Assembly: GCF_907177275.1 (NCBI RefSeq)
Contig: NZ_CAJSLV010000068.1
Location: 17,518 to 81,517, forward strand
Length of the DNA: 64,000 nucleotides
Source of the DNA: Actinacidiphila cocklensis
GTDB lineage: Bacteria; Actinomycetota; Actinomycetes; Streptomycetales; Streptomycetaceae
Reading direction: 5' to 3'
A program made the translations under genes and the position numbers. This document shows, one piece after another, positions 34,007-42,168 of the stretch. The notes below the pieces were generated by a model. It was not told where the DNA came from, searched no databases, and saw only the letters and a program-made list of their open reading frames with translations. How positions within the stretch are numbered: the first letter of the stretch is position 1; each line of letters starts with the position of its first letter.

Positions 34007-35229
34007 GGCCGGGTACGGCCGAGGTGGTCGTCGTCGGCGGAGGTATCGGCGGCCTGGCCGCCGCCCTCGCGGTGGCCGCCCGCGGCCACCGGGCGGTGGT
34101 GCTGGAGCGCGGCGAGTTCGCCGAACTGGGCGCCGGCATCCAGCTGGCGCCGAACGGCATCCGCGCGCTCGACCGGCTGGGCCTCGGCGCGCAGGTGCGC
34201 GAGCGCGGCGTACACATCGACGAGCTGCGCTTCATGGACGGGGTGTCCGGCGAGCACGTGGCGAGCCTGCCGCTGAAGGGCGCCTACCCGCTCCGCTTCG
34301 GCAACCCCTACGTCGTGGTGCACCGAGGGGAGTTGTACGGGCTACTGCTCGCCGCCTGCCGGAGCAGCGGCGCCGTGGAGTTGCGCGCGGGCAGCGCCGT
34401 CACCTCCTACCGGCAGGACGGTGCGGCGGCGCGGGTGCGGCTGAGCAGCGGCGAGGAGGTCGCGGGCGACGCGGTGATCGGGGCGGACGGCATCCACTCG
34501 GCGGTCAGGCGGCAGCTCGTCGGCGACGGCGAGCCGCGCGTGTCGGGCATCACGGTCTACCGGACGGTCATCCCGATGGAGCGGGTGCCGGTCGAGCTGC
34601 GGTGGAACGCGGTGACCTGGTGGGCAGGGCCCGGCTGCCACTTCGTGCACTACGCGATCGCCGGCGGCCGGTATCTGAACCTGGCGCCCAGCGTCGAGAA
34701 CGGCGCCGCCGAGGCGTTCTCGGGCGTGCCCGCGGGCGCGGACGAGGTGCGGGCCGCGTTCGCCTCGCTGAGCGCCGTCGCGCAGCGGCTGCTGGCGCTG
34801 GGCGAGGACTGGAAGTCCTGGGTACTGGTCGACCGCGACCCGGTCGAGGTGTGGACGGACGGCCGGGTGGCGCTCCTGGGCGACGCGGCCCATCCGATGC
34901 TCCACTACGCCGCGCAGGGGGCCTGCCAGGCGCTGGAGGACGCGGTACTGCTCGGCGAACTGCTCGGCGGTGACGCGGACTGTGTCCCGCAGGCGCTGGC
35001 GGCGTACAACGCGCAGCGCCGCGGGCGCACCGCCCGCCTCACGCACCTCGCCCGGCAGAGCACCCGGCTGTGGCACCCGGCGGGCGAGGCGGCCCTGGCG
35101 CGCAACGCGATGCTGTCCGCCCTGTCGGAGACCGAGCTGCACGACCAGGTCGCGTGGATGCACGGCGCGCGCGAGTTCGGCGGGGCGCGGCCGGCCCAGG
35201 ACCCGGCGGGCGCGGGGGCGTCGACCTGA
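34003..35229 (+). CDS. FAD-dependent aromatic monooxygenase, salicylate hydroxylase-like
   Basis: A 408-residue class A flavoprotein monooxygenase: VVVVGGGIGGLAAALAVA (FAD ADP loop), LGAGIQLAPNGIRALDRLGL, VIGADGIHSAVRRQL (DG motif) and GRVALLGDAAHPMLHYAAQG (GD motif). This subset hydroxylates salicylate, 3-hydroxybenzoate or similar aromatics. GTG 34003 overlaps the TGA of the ligase gene, indicating coupling. In context it may hydroxylate the aryl unit produced by the EntA/isochorismatase pair; this is inference. Confidence 0.88.
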   Translation: MRPGTAEVVVVGGGIGGLAAALAVAARGHRAVVLERGEFAELGAGIQLAPNGIRALDRLGLGAQVRERGVHIDELRFMDGVSGEHVASLPLKGAYPLRFGNPYVVVHRGELYGLLLAACRSSGAVELRAGSAVTSYRQDGAAARVRLSSGEEVAGDAVIGADGIHSAVRRQLVGDGEPRVSGITVYRTVIPMERVPVELRWNAVTWWAGPGCHFVHYAIAGGRYLNLAPSVENGAAEAFSGVPAGADEVRAAFASLSAVAQRLLALGEDWKSWVLVDRDPVEVWTDGRVALLGDAAHPMLHYAAQGACQALEDAVLLGELLGGDADCVPQALAAYNAQRRGRTARLTHLARQSTRLWHPAGEAALARNAMLSALSETELHDQVAWMHGAREFGGARPAQDPAGAGAST

Positions 35230-35285
35230 CAGAGGCGGGCGGCGGTTGCCTGCGGCGGCCGCGGCGGGGCAGCACAATCGGCACC

Positions 35286-36269
35286 ATGCTTGCTGCTTAC
35301 GTGGAGGAGTGCGGCCGGCCGGACGCCATACGGTTCGGCGAGGTGCCCGCCCCCCGGCCCGGTGCCACGGACGTGCTGGTCGACGTCGAGGTCAGCGCGG
35401 TCAACGCGGTGGACACGATGGTGCGTTCCGGCGCCTTTCGCACACCCATGGACTTCCCCTTCGTCATCGGCCGCGACCTGGTCGGCACCGTCGCGGCGGC
35501 GGGGCCGGGCGTGCCGGGCTTCCGGCCGGGCGACCGGGTGTGGTGCAACAGCCTCGGCCACGGCGGCCGCCAGGGCGCCGCCGCCCGGCAGGCCGCCGTG
35601 CCGGGCGACCGGCTCTACCGGCTGCCCGAGGGCGTCGACCCCGTCGACGCGGTGGCGGTGCTGCACCCGGCGGCGACCGCGTACCTCGCGCTGTTCACGC
35701 ACGGGCGGCTCCGCGTCGGGGAGACGGTGGTGGTCGCGGGCGGCGGCGGGAACGTCGGCGGCGCCCTGATCACGCTGGCCGCCCACGCGGGCGCCCGCGT
35801 CGTCGCGACCGCGGGCGAGCGGGACGCGGAGCGCTGCCGCGCGCTCGGAGCGGCCGAAGTCGTCGACCACCGCGGCGCGGAGCTCGCGAAGCAGCTGCGG
35901 GCGGCGTGCCCGGACGGCGCCGGGCTCTACGTCGACACCTCGGGGCGTGTCGACCTGGACCTGGCCGTCGGCCTGCTGGCATGGCGCGGCCGGGTGGTCC
36001 TGCTGGCCGGGATGGGCGCCCGGCCCGCGCTGCCTGCGGGGCCGCTGTACGCCATGGACCGCTCGGTGGTCGGCTTCGCCATCTCGCACGCCACATCGGC
36101 GGAGCTCGCCGAGGCCGCCGCGACCGTCAACCGCCTGCTGGCGACCGGCGCCCTGCGCCCGTCCGCCACCCGGACGCTCCCGCTGAGCGCGGCGGCCGAG
36201 GCCCACCGCCGCCTGGAGTCCGGCGGGGTCCGCGGCAAGCTCGTGCTGCGCGTCCCGGCCGCGGGCTGA
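35286..36269 (+). CDS. MDR-family NADPH:quinone reductase-like oxidoreductase
   Basis: A 327-residue medium-chain dehydrogenase without structural-zinc cysteines. GroES-like N-terminal domain with VGTVAAAGPGVPGFRPGDRV; Rossmann motif VVVAGGGGNVGGALITLA; C-terminal LESGGVRGKLVLRV. Family members reduce quinones or enones with NADPH. ATG 35286 has only a weak ribosome binding site; 56 bases separate it from the monooxygenase. Substrate unknown. Confidence 0.87.
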   Translation: MLAAYVEECGRPDAIRFGEVPAPRPGATDVLVDVEVSAVNAVDTMVRSGAFRTPMDFPFVIGRDLVGTVAAAGPGVPGFRPGDRVWCNSLGHGGRQGAAARQAAVPGDRLYRLPEGVDPVDAVAVLHPAATAYLALFTHGRLRVGETVVVAGGGGNVGGALITLAAHAGARVVATAGERDAERCRALGAAEVVDHRGAELAKQLRAACPDGAGLYVDTSGRVDLDLAVGLLAWRGRVVLLAGMGARPALPAGPLYAMDRSVVGFAISHATSAELAEAAATVNRLLATGALRPSATRTLPLSAAAEAHRRLESGGVRGKLVLRVPAAG

Positions 36270-36271
36270 CG

Positions 36272-36730
36272 GCAGGCGGCCGCCCGTCCCGCCGGTCAGA
36301 GCGGGGCCATCCGCAGCCCCGCGTCCAGCCGGACGGGAATGCGCACGGCGAGTTCCTGGTCCGCAGGGTCGACGGCAGGACCTTCGACGTCATCCGCAAC
36401 GGGAAGCCGCAATACCGCTTCTACGACGACGAGGTGGACCTGTCGGTCGACCTCGACCAGGTCGTGTGGTGGATGCGCACCAGCCCGCAGTCGCCGACCC
36501 TGCAGAACATGATCTGCTCCCGGCCGACGGAGGACGGCTGGGTGACCCTCAAGGACGACGTGCTCACCGTCGTCAGCGGCGGCGGGCGCGAGTGCGAGCA
36601 GCTCGCCGGCGACGCCGAGGTGCTGGCGGCGTACGAGAAGTGGTTCGGCTTCACGCTGCCGCAGCGGCCCACGCCCGGCCCGCACGCGCGCAGCGACCCG
36701 TCGCGCGTGATGGCTGTCGACCAGGACTGA
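36272..36730 (+). pseudogene. C-terminal remnant of an arylamine N-acetyltransferase
   Basis: The open frame (no start codon) reads HGEFLVRRVDGRTFDVIRNG, VDLDQVVWWMRTSPQSP, ICSRPTEDGWVTLKDDVLTV and AAYEKWFGFTLPQ. This pattern matches the last third of NAT enzymes, including the STHPxSxF-like segment (here TSPQSP) and the terminal FGI/FGF. The catalytic Cys-His-Asp part is absent: upstream is the MDR gene stop, three bases away. Most likely a deletion fused the tail to this position. NATs transfer acetyl or act as amide synthases in ansamycin-type clusters. Confidence 0.6.
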
Positions 36731-36787
36731 GCGGGCGTACGGCCCGGATCCCACCACGACGTCCACCGACGAGGAGGCGGCAGGCCC

Positions 36788-37477
36788 ATGCCGGCCATAC
36801 CCCCGATCACGGCGTACCCCATGCCCACCCGCGACGACCTGCCGGACAACACCGTCGGCTGGGGGCTCGACCCGGACCGGGCCGTCCTGCTCATCCACGA
36901 CATGCAGCGCTTCTTCGTGCGGGCCTTCCCCGAGGGGCGCTCGCCCGGGCGTGAACTCCTGGACAACACCGCGCGGTTGCGCCGCGCCTGTGCGAGCAGC
37001 GGTGTGCCCGTGGCGTACACCGAGCAGCCCGGCGACATGACGGAGGCGGAACGCGGCCTGCTGCGGGACTTCTGGGGGCCGGGCATGCACCGCGACCCGC
37101 AGGACCGCGCGGTCGTGGACACCCTCGCCCCCGAGCCCGGCGACTGGCGGCTGACCAAGTGGCGCTACAGCGCCTTCCAGCGCACCGACCTGCTCGAACG
37201 GCTGCGCGCGGCCGGCCGCGACCAGCTGGTGGTCTGCGGCGTGTACGCCCATGTGGGCATCCTGATGACCTGCGTCGAGGCCTTCAGCCACGACGTCCAG
37301 CCGTTCCTGGTCGCCGACGCGGTCGCGGACTTCTCCGCGGACTACCACCGGATGGCCGTGACGTACGCCGCGCAGCGCTGCGCGCACGTGCAGACCACCG
37401 CCTGGGTGCTCGGGCAACTCGGGCAGTTCGGCCGGCTCGCCCCCGAGGTCCACGCGCTGGGCGAACCCCGCCGGTAG
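36788..37477 (+). CDS. Isochorismatase (EntB N-terminal/PhzD-like)
   Basis: A 229-residue cysteine-less isochorismatase: AIPPITAYPMPTRDDLPDNT, AVLLIHDMQRFFVRAF (catalytic Asp), LTKWRYSAFQRTDLLERLR (Lys) and VVCGVYAHVGILMTCVEAF. Enzymes of this subgroup hydrolyse the enolpyruvyl ether of isochorismate or ADIC to give dihydro-dihydroxybenzoate or dihydro-hydroxyanthranilate. No aryl-carrier domain follows, unlike EntB. ATG 36788 is preceded by GAGGAGG. With the EntA-like gene at 29881 it defines the aryl-unit logic of this locus. Confidence 0.9.
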   Translation: MPAIPPITAYPMPTRDDLPDNTVGWGLDPDRAVLLIHDMQRFFVRAFPEGRSPGRELLDNTARLRRACASSGVPVAYTEQPGDMTEAERGLLRDFWGPGMHRDPQDRAVVDTLAPEPGDWRLTKWRYSAFQRTDLLERLRAAGRDQLVVCGVYAHVGILMTCVEAFSHDVQPFLVADAVADFSADYHRMAVTYAAQRCAHVQTTAWVLGQLGQFGRLAPEVHALGEPRR

Positions 37478-37624
37478 CGGCGGCAGTTGCCCCGACGCCG
37501 GTCGCACCGGCGGTATCGGGCCGCCCGGAAAGTCGCGCCGTCGGACTCGTTGCGCTTCGACAATTCGACTGTCATCGTATCGGCCAATCCTCCGATGACG
37601 GCAGCGAACTGCTTCACCCCACGA

Positions 37625-37638
37625 TCGAAGCGCTTCGA
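37625..37638. promoter_or_regulatory. LacI-type palindrome upstream of GH12
   Basis: TCGAAGCGCTTCGA is a perfect 14-base palindrome with central AGCGCT, 50 bases before the GH12 start. A candidate promoter (TTCGAC 37556-37561 with TATCGG 37578-37583) lies upstream. Compare GCAAGCGCTTGC before the pectate lyase. Confidence 0.55.
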
Positions 37639-37688
37639 CGCAGATCCGTACGCGGGAGCCGTCACGGCACACGAAACGGAGTCCCCCC

Positions 37689-38402
37689 ATGCGCGCAACC
37701 CTCCGGAAGAAACCCCGCACCGTCCTGCTCGGCCTGGTCGCCGCCGCGGCCGCCGCGGTGGGCCTGGCCGCGGCGCCGGCCCAGGCGGCCACCTGGTCGT
37801 CCAGCGACCAGTGGGCCACCTGGTCCAACGGCGGCTACACGCTCTACAACGACATCTGGGGCAGCGGCGCGGGCCCGCAGACGATCTGGGCGAACTCGTA
37901 CAGCAACTGGGGCGTGTGGGCGAACCACCCCGACACCGGCGGCGTGAAGTCCTACCCCAACGCCACCCGCTACGTGGGCAAGAAGCTCAGCGCCCTGCAC
38001 TCCGTCAGCTCCGGCTTCAACGTCACCGTGCCGTCGAGCGGCGCGTACGAGACGGCCTACGACATCTGGGACACCGGCAACGCCTACGAGATCATGCTCT
38101 GGATGAACAAGACCGGCGCGGTCGGACCACTCGGCACCTCGCAGGGCAACGTCAGCGTGGGCGGCAGCAGCTGGACGGTCTACAAGGGCAGCAACGGCGC
38201 CAACGCCGTCTTCTCCTTCGTCCGCTCGTCCAACACCAGTTCCTCCACGGTGGACGTGCTGGCGGTGCTGAACTGGATCAAGAACACCAAGGGCTGGTTC
38301 GGCGACATCACCCTGGGCAACGTCCAGTTCGGCTACGAGATCACGTCGTCGTCGGGCGGCCTGAACTTCACGACGAACTCCTTCTCGGTGTCGTCCTCCT
38401 GA
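37689..38402 (+). CDS. Secreted GH12 endoglucanase/xyloglucanase-like
   Basis: A 237-residue secreted beta-jelly-roll glycosidase hydrolysing beta-1,4-glucan or xyloglucan. Signal peptide to about residue 33 (AQAATW). Catalytic residues: nucleophile Glu134 of AYEIMLWMNK and acid/base Glu217 of FGYEIT, the spacing expected for GH12. No binding module. ATG 37689 follows CGGAG. It is preceded by a LacI-type palindrome and converges on the DeoR-type regulator. Confidence 0.92.
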   Translation: MRATLRKKPRTVLLGLVAAAAAAVGLAAAPAQAATWSSSDQWATWSNGGYTLYNDIWGSGAGPQTIWANSYSNWGVWANHPDTGGVKSYPNATRYVGKKLSALHSVSSGFNVTVPSSGAYETAYDIWDTGNAYEIMLWMNKTGAVGPLGTSQGNVSVGGSSWTVYKGSNGANAVFSFVRSSNTSSSTVDVLAVLNWIKNTKGWFGDITLGNVQFGYEITSSSGGLNFTTNSFSVSSS

Positions 38403-38497
38403 CGGGACGGCACCGGCACCGGAGGGGATGGCGAACACAACCGCACCCGATCGTTCACCTCCGACCATCCAGGCCCCGGGACCCCGGGCGGCAGCGG

Positions 38498-39646
38498 TCA
38501 GCCGTACGGCGCGCTGTCGCCCGCGGGGGCCGTCCAGACCTGCCGGGAGGAGGGCACCGACGAGTTGCGGATGACCAGTTCCGGGAGGATGAGCACGCGT
38601 TGCGCGGGGCGGCGCTTGCCCTCGATCAGCCGGGAGACCATCATCTCCACGGCCACCCGCCCGACACGCCCCTTCGAGGGGCGCACCGCGGTCATGGCCG
38701 GCTCCGCGAGCTGGGCGACCTCGTCGTCGTAGCTGACCATCGCCATGTCGCCGGGGATGGAGATGCCGACTTCTGCGAGGTATTGGGCGATCGAGATCGC
38801 GTCGGGGTCGCTGTGCACGATCAGCGCGGTGGTCCGGTGGTCGCGGCACCGCTCCAGGACCCTGCCGATGATCTGGCGGTGGCCCGGCACGTCGAGGGCG
38901 ACGCTCTCGCGCACCACGAACTCGGCGGGCAGGCCCAGGTCCGCGCAGGCCCGGTGCCAGCCCACCGTCAGATGCGCCGAGGTGGGGCTGCCCTTGGAGA
39001 GCACCAGGCCCATCCGCCGGTGGCCGTGCTCGTACAGGTGCCGCACCGCCATCTCCAGGCCCAGCGCGTGGTCGCTGCGGACCCACTCCAACTGCCGCGG
39101 GGTGGGGGTCCAGTGCGGGGTCAGGCGCTCGACCAGGATGGTCGGGACCGGCAGGTTGCCGATCCAGTCGATCATCTCGTCGACGCCGTCGCCTTCGAGG
39201 TTCGGCGCGAGCAGCAGGCCCTGCACCTGCTGCGCCGCGATCAGCCGGGATATCTGGCGGCGGTCCTCCGCCTGGTCGTAACTGGAGCCGCGCAGCTGGA
39301 TCTGCACGCCGAGCGCGGCGGCCGACGCCCGGGCGCCGCCGACGATCGCCGGCCAGTAGAAGTCCAGCGAGGGCACCACCATGCCGATGGTGAAGCCCGC
39401 CGCAGGGCGCGCCCGCCGGCCGGGCGCCGCGGCCGTCACGGGCTCCAGCTCGGTCGGCAGCGTGGCGCCGCCGTGCACCTTGGTGAGCAGGCCGTCGGCG
39501 GCGAGCGCGGCGATGTCGCGCCGGACGGTCAGTTCGCTGACGCCGAGGACCCTGGCCAGGTCGCGGACCCGCACCGCACCGTGCCGGCGCAGCTCCTCCA
39601 TCACCCGCTCGCGTCGCTGCAGCGCGAAGAGTCGGTCGTCGCCCAT
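38498..39646 (-). CDS. DeoR-HTH/LacI-effector hybrid transcriptional regulator
   Basis: A 382-residue repressor combining a DeoR-type winged helix at residues 1-60 (RRERVMEELRRHGAVRVRDL, LGVSELTVRRDIAALAADG, KVHGGATLP) with a LacI-like periplasmic-binding domain (GMVVPSLDFYWPAIVGGARA, MAMVSYDDEVAQLAEP, TAVRPSKGRVG). The usual DeoR sugar-phosphate domain is replaced, so it probably senses a free sugar. ATG 39646 has GAGAGG upstream. It is divergent from the dehydrogenase-ABC operon and the 163-base gap contains two clear inverted repeats. Confidence 0.9.
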   Translation of the reverse strand: MGDDRLFALQRRERVMEELRRHGAVRVRDLARVLGVSELTVRRDIAALAADGLLTKVHGGATLPTELEPVTAAAPGRRARPAAGFTIGMVVPSLDFYWPAIVGGARASAAALGVQIQLRGSSYDQAEDRRQISRLIAAQQVQGLLLAPNLEGDGVDEMIDWIGNLPVPTILVERLTPHWTPTPRQLEWVRSDHALGLEMAVRHLYEHGHRRMGLVLSKGSPTSAHLTVGWHRACADLGLPAEFVVRESVALDVPGHRQIIGRVLERCRDHRTTALIVHSDPDAISIAQYLAEVGISIPGDMAMVSYDDEVAQLAEPAMTAVRPSKGRVGRVAVEMMVSRLIEGKRRPAQRVLILPELVIRNSSVPSSRQVWTAPAGDSAPYG

Positions 39647-39693
39647 CAGGCGCCTCTCGTCCGGTGTTCACATCTGAATGTCTGGTTGCGAAT

Positions 39694-39755
39694 CTGTTCG
39701 AACTCTGGTGAACAGCTCCTGAACACCACTATCTCTGTTCCAACGTATTTGGAAC
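39694..39755. promoter_or_regulatory. Two operator-like inverted repeats between the hybrid repressor and the ABC operon
   Basis: CTGTTC (39694-39699) with GAACAG (39710-39715), and GTTCCAA-cgtat-TTGGAAC (39737-39755), a perfect 7+5+7 palindrome. Both use GTTC/GAAC half-sites, and further isolated copies (TGTTCA at 39665, TGAACA at 39719) suggest several sites in the gap. Likely binding sites of the DeoR/LacI hybrid for auto- and operon control. Confidence 0.6.
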
Positions 39756-39809
39756 GGAACTCACAGGAAACACCGGTGCAGCCGTTCCGAGGAAGAGGAC
39801 CGACGCCCG

Positions 39810-40829
39810 ATGCAGACCAAGCCGCACGCGCTGGTCGCGATGAGCCGGCAGAGCTTCGACGCGCACTTCGACCGGAGCCGCCTGGACCGGCTCGCCGCGC
39901 TGGTGACGCTGGGCGACCCGCTGTGGACCGACGACCTCGACACCCCGGCGGCGCGTGCCCGCCTCGCCGAGGTCGACGTCCTGCTCACCTCGTGGGGCGC
40001 CCCGCAACTGACGCCGGCCCGGCTGGCCGCGGCGCCCGGGCTCCGCGCGGTGCTGCACTGCGCCGGCAGCGTCAGGGGCCTGGTCGGCGACGCGGTGTGG
40101 CGGCGCGGCATCCGCGTCACCAGCGCGGCCGACGCCAACGCCATTCCGGTGGCCGAGTACACCCTGGCCGCCATCATCTTCGCCGGGAAGAAGGCCCCCT
40201 TCCTCGCGGCGGACGATCAGCGCGCGTACGGCGGCTGGGGCAGCGTCACCGGCTACGGCGACCTGTCCAACTACGGCCGTACGGTCGGTGTCGTCGGCTT
40301 CTCCCGGATCGGGCGCAAGGTCGTCGGCCTGCTCGCACTACTGGGCGGCACGACCTGCCTGGTCGCCGACCCGCACGCCGATCCCGCGGAGGTCGCGGCG
40401 GCCGGCGCGACTCTGGTGACGCTGGACGAACTGCTGCCCAGAGCCGACGTCCTGACCCTGCACGCCCCCGAACTCGCCGAGACCCGGCATCTGATCGGGG
40501 CCGCCGAGCTGGCCCGGCTGCCGGACCACGCCACGGTGATCAACACCGCGCGCGGCAGCCTGATCGACGACGCGGCGCTCGCCGCCGAGTGTGCCGCCGG
40601 CCGGCTGTTCGCGATCCTCGACGTCACCGATCCCGAGCCGCTGCCGCTCGACTCCCCGCTGCGGCGGCTGGCCCGCGTCATGGTGACGCCGCACGTCGCC
40701 GGCTCGCTGGGCACCGAGATCGGCCGGCTCACCGACCACACCCTCGACGAACTCGCGCGCTTCACAGCGCACCAGCCGCTGACCGCCGAGATCACCGCGG
40801 AGCACTGGGCGCTGGGGCTGAGCGCCTGA
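39810..40829 (+). CDS. D-isomer-specific 2-hydroxyacid dehydrogenase
   Basis: A 339-residue NAD(P)-dependent dehydrogenase. NAD motif VGVVGFSRIGRKVVGLLALL, NTARGSLIDDAALAAE with active-site Arg, TDPEPLPLDSPLRRL (Glu) and TPHVAGSLG (His). It likely oxidises a sugar-acid or reduces a 2-ketoacid. ATG 39810 is preceded by GAGGAAGAGGA. First gene of the sugar-import operon, under the hybrid repressor. Confidence 0.92.
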   Translation: MQTKPHALVAMSRQSFDAHFDRSRLDRLAALVTLGDPLWTDDLDTPAARARLAEVDVLLTSWGAPQLTPARLAAAPGLRAVLHCAGSVRGLVGDAVWRRGIRVTSAADANAIPVAEYTLAAIIFAGKKAPFLAADDQRAYGGWGSVTGYGDLSNYGRTVGVVGFSRIGRKVVGLLALLGGTTCLVADPHADPAEVAAAGATLVTLDELLPRADVLTLHAPELAETRHLIGAAELARLPDHATVINTARGSLIDDAALAAECAAGRLFAILDVTDPEPLPLDSPLRRLARVMVTPHVAGSLGTEIGRLTDHTLDELARFTAHQPLTAEITAEHWALGLSA

Positions 40830-40902
40830 CCGCCCGCAGCCGCGACACACCGACATCTCTCCCGCACGTCCCCCAACCCTCACCACAAGGAGCCGCACTC
40901 CC

Positions 40903-42168
40903 ATGAGAAAGACCACCGCGAGAGTCCTTCCCGTCGCCCTGGCCGCGACCCTCTTCGGCGCCGCGGCCTGCGGCAGCGGCGGCGGTTCCGGCACCACGTC
41001 CGACGGCCGCACCGTCGTCAAGATCGCACTGTGGAACTACCAGACGACCCCGGAGTTCAAGGCGCTCATCGACGGGTTCGAGGCGAAGTACCCGAAGATC
41101 GACGTGCAGCCGGTCGACATCCTCGCCGACGACTACCCGGACAAGGTCACCACGATGCTCGCGGGCGGTGACAGGACCGACGTGCTGACGATGAAGAACA
41201 TCACCGACTACGCCCGCTTCGGCACCCGCGGCCAACTGCTCCCGCTCACCGACGATGTGGCCAAGATGGCCGACAAGTCCGCCTACTCCGGCCTGGCGGA
41301 CTACAACCTCAAGGGGCAGTACTACGCCCTGCCCTACCGGCAGGATTTCTGGGTGCTGTTCTACAACAGGAAGCTGGTCGGTGACGCGGATGTGTCGCAT
41401 CTGACGTGGAGCGGGTTCGACTCGCTGGCCAAGCAGTTGACGACGGGTTCCGGTTCGTCGAAGACGTACGGGACGTATCTGCACACGTGGCGTTCGGTGG
41501 TGCAGGCGGTGGCGTCGGCGCAGACGGGCGGGAATCTGCTGGGTCCTGACTACGGGTGGATGAAGGACCAGTACTCCGTCGCGCTGGATGTGCAGAAGGC
41601 CGGTGCGACGCTGCCGTTCTCGACGGCGTCGAGCCAGAAGATCACCTATGACTCGCAGTTCACCACCGGGAAGGCCGCGATGGTGCCGATGGGCACCTGG
41701 TGGGCCGCGGCCCTGCTCTCGGAGAAGGCCCAGGGCAAGAACCCCGTCGACTGGGGCATGGCACCCCTCCCGCAGGTCTCGGCCGACGGCAAGGCCACCA
41801 CCTTCGGATCACCCACCGCCTTCGCCGTCAACAAGAAGGCGCGAAACGCCGACGCGGCCAAGCAGTTCGTGGAGTGGGCCTCGGGTCCCGAGGGCGCCGC
41901 GGCCATCGCGAAGATCGGCCTGGTCCCGTCGTACCACTCCAGCTCGGTGATGAACGCCTTCTTCGGTGTCCAGGGCATGCCGACCGACGCGGTGGCCAAG
42001 CAGGCCATGCAGCCGTCGAAGGTGCAGCTGGAGATGCCGGTCAGCGACAAGTCCTCGGACGTCGACGAGATCCTCACCCAGGAGCACGAACTCGTCATGA
42101 GCGGCGAGAAGTCCGTCGACGACGGCATCAAGGAGATGGACGACCGCGTGAAGACCGAAGTCCGGTGA
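40903..42168 (+). CDS. ABC transporter sugar-binding lipoprotein (copy 1)
   Basis: A 421-residue extracellular solute-binding protein of the MalE/UgpB type. Lipoprotein signal with the cysteine in GAAACGSG (about residue 23). Characteristic stretches: ALWNYQTTPEFKALIDGFEA, FWVLFYNRKLVGD, KAAMVPMGTWWAA and FVEWASGPEGAAAIAKIG. The central part, 41335-41833, is almost identical at DNA level to the copy-2 gene at 44779. GTGA overlap with the first permease. Substrate presumably an oligosaccharide released by the neighbouring cellulase-like enzymes (inference). Confidence 0.92.
   Translation: MRKTTARVLPVALAATLFGAAACGSGGGSGTTSDGRTVVKIALWNYQTTPEFKALIDGFEAKYPKIDVQPVDILADDYPDKVTTMLAGGDRTDVLTMKNITDYARFGTRGQLLPLTDDVAKMADKSAYSGLADYNLKGQYYALPYRQDFWVLFYNRKLVGDADVSHLTWSGFDSLAKQLTTGSGSSKTYGTYLHTWRSVVQAVASAQTGGNLLGPDYGWMKDQYSVALDVQKAGATLPFSTASSQKITYDSQFTTGKAAMVPMGTWWAAALLSEKAQGKNPVDWGMAPLPQVSADGKATTFGSPTAFAVNKKARNADAAKQFVEWASGPEGAAAIAKIGLVPSYHSSSVMNAFFGVQGMPTDAVAKQAMQPSKVQLEMPVSDKSSDVDEILTQEHELVMSGEKSVDDGIKEMDDRVKTEVR
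41335..41833 (+). repeat. 499-bp near-identical tract, arm 1 (inverted partner 45114-45612)
   Basis: By eye this tract and the reverse complement of 45114-45612 differ at only three positions (one near 41584, two near 41668), while the flanking gene parts differ clearly. It covers YRQDFWVLFYNRKL through AFAVN of both binding proteins. The codons within the first part (GAT, CAT, TTG, GGG) differ in style from the flanks. Suggests gene conversion. Confidence 0.9.
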
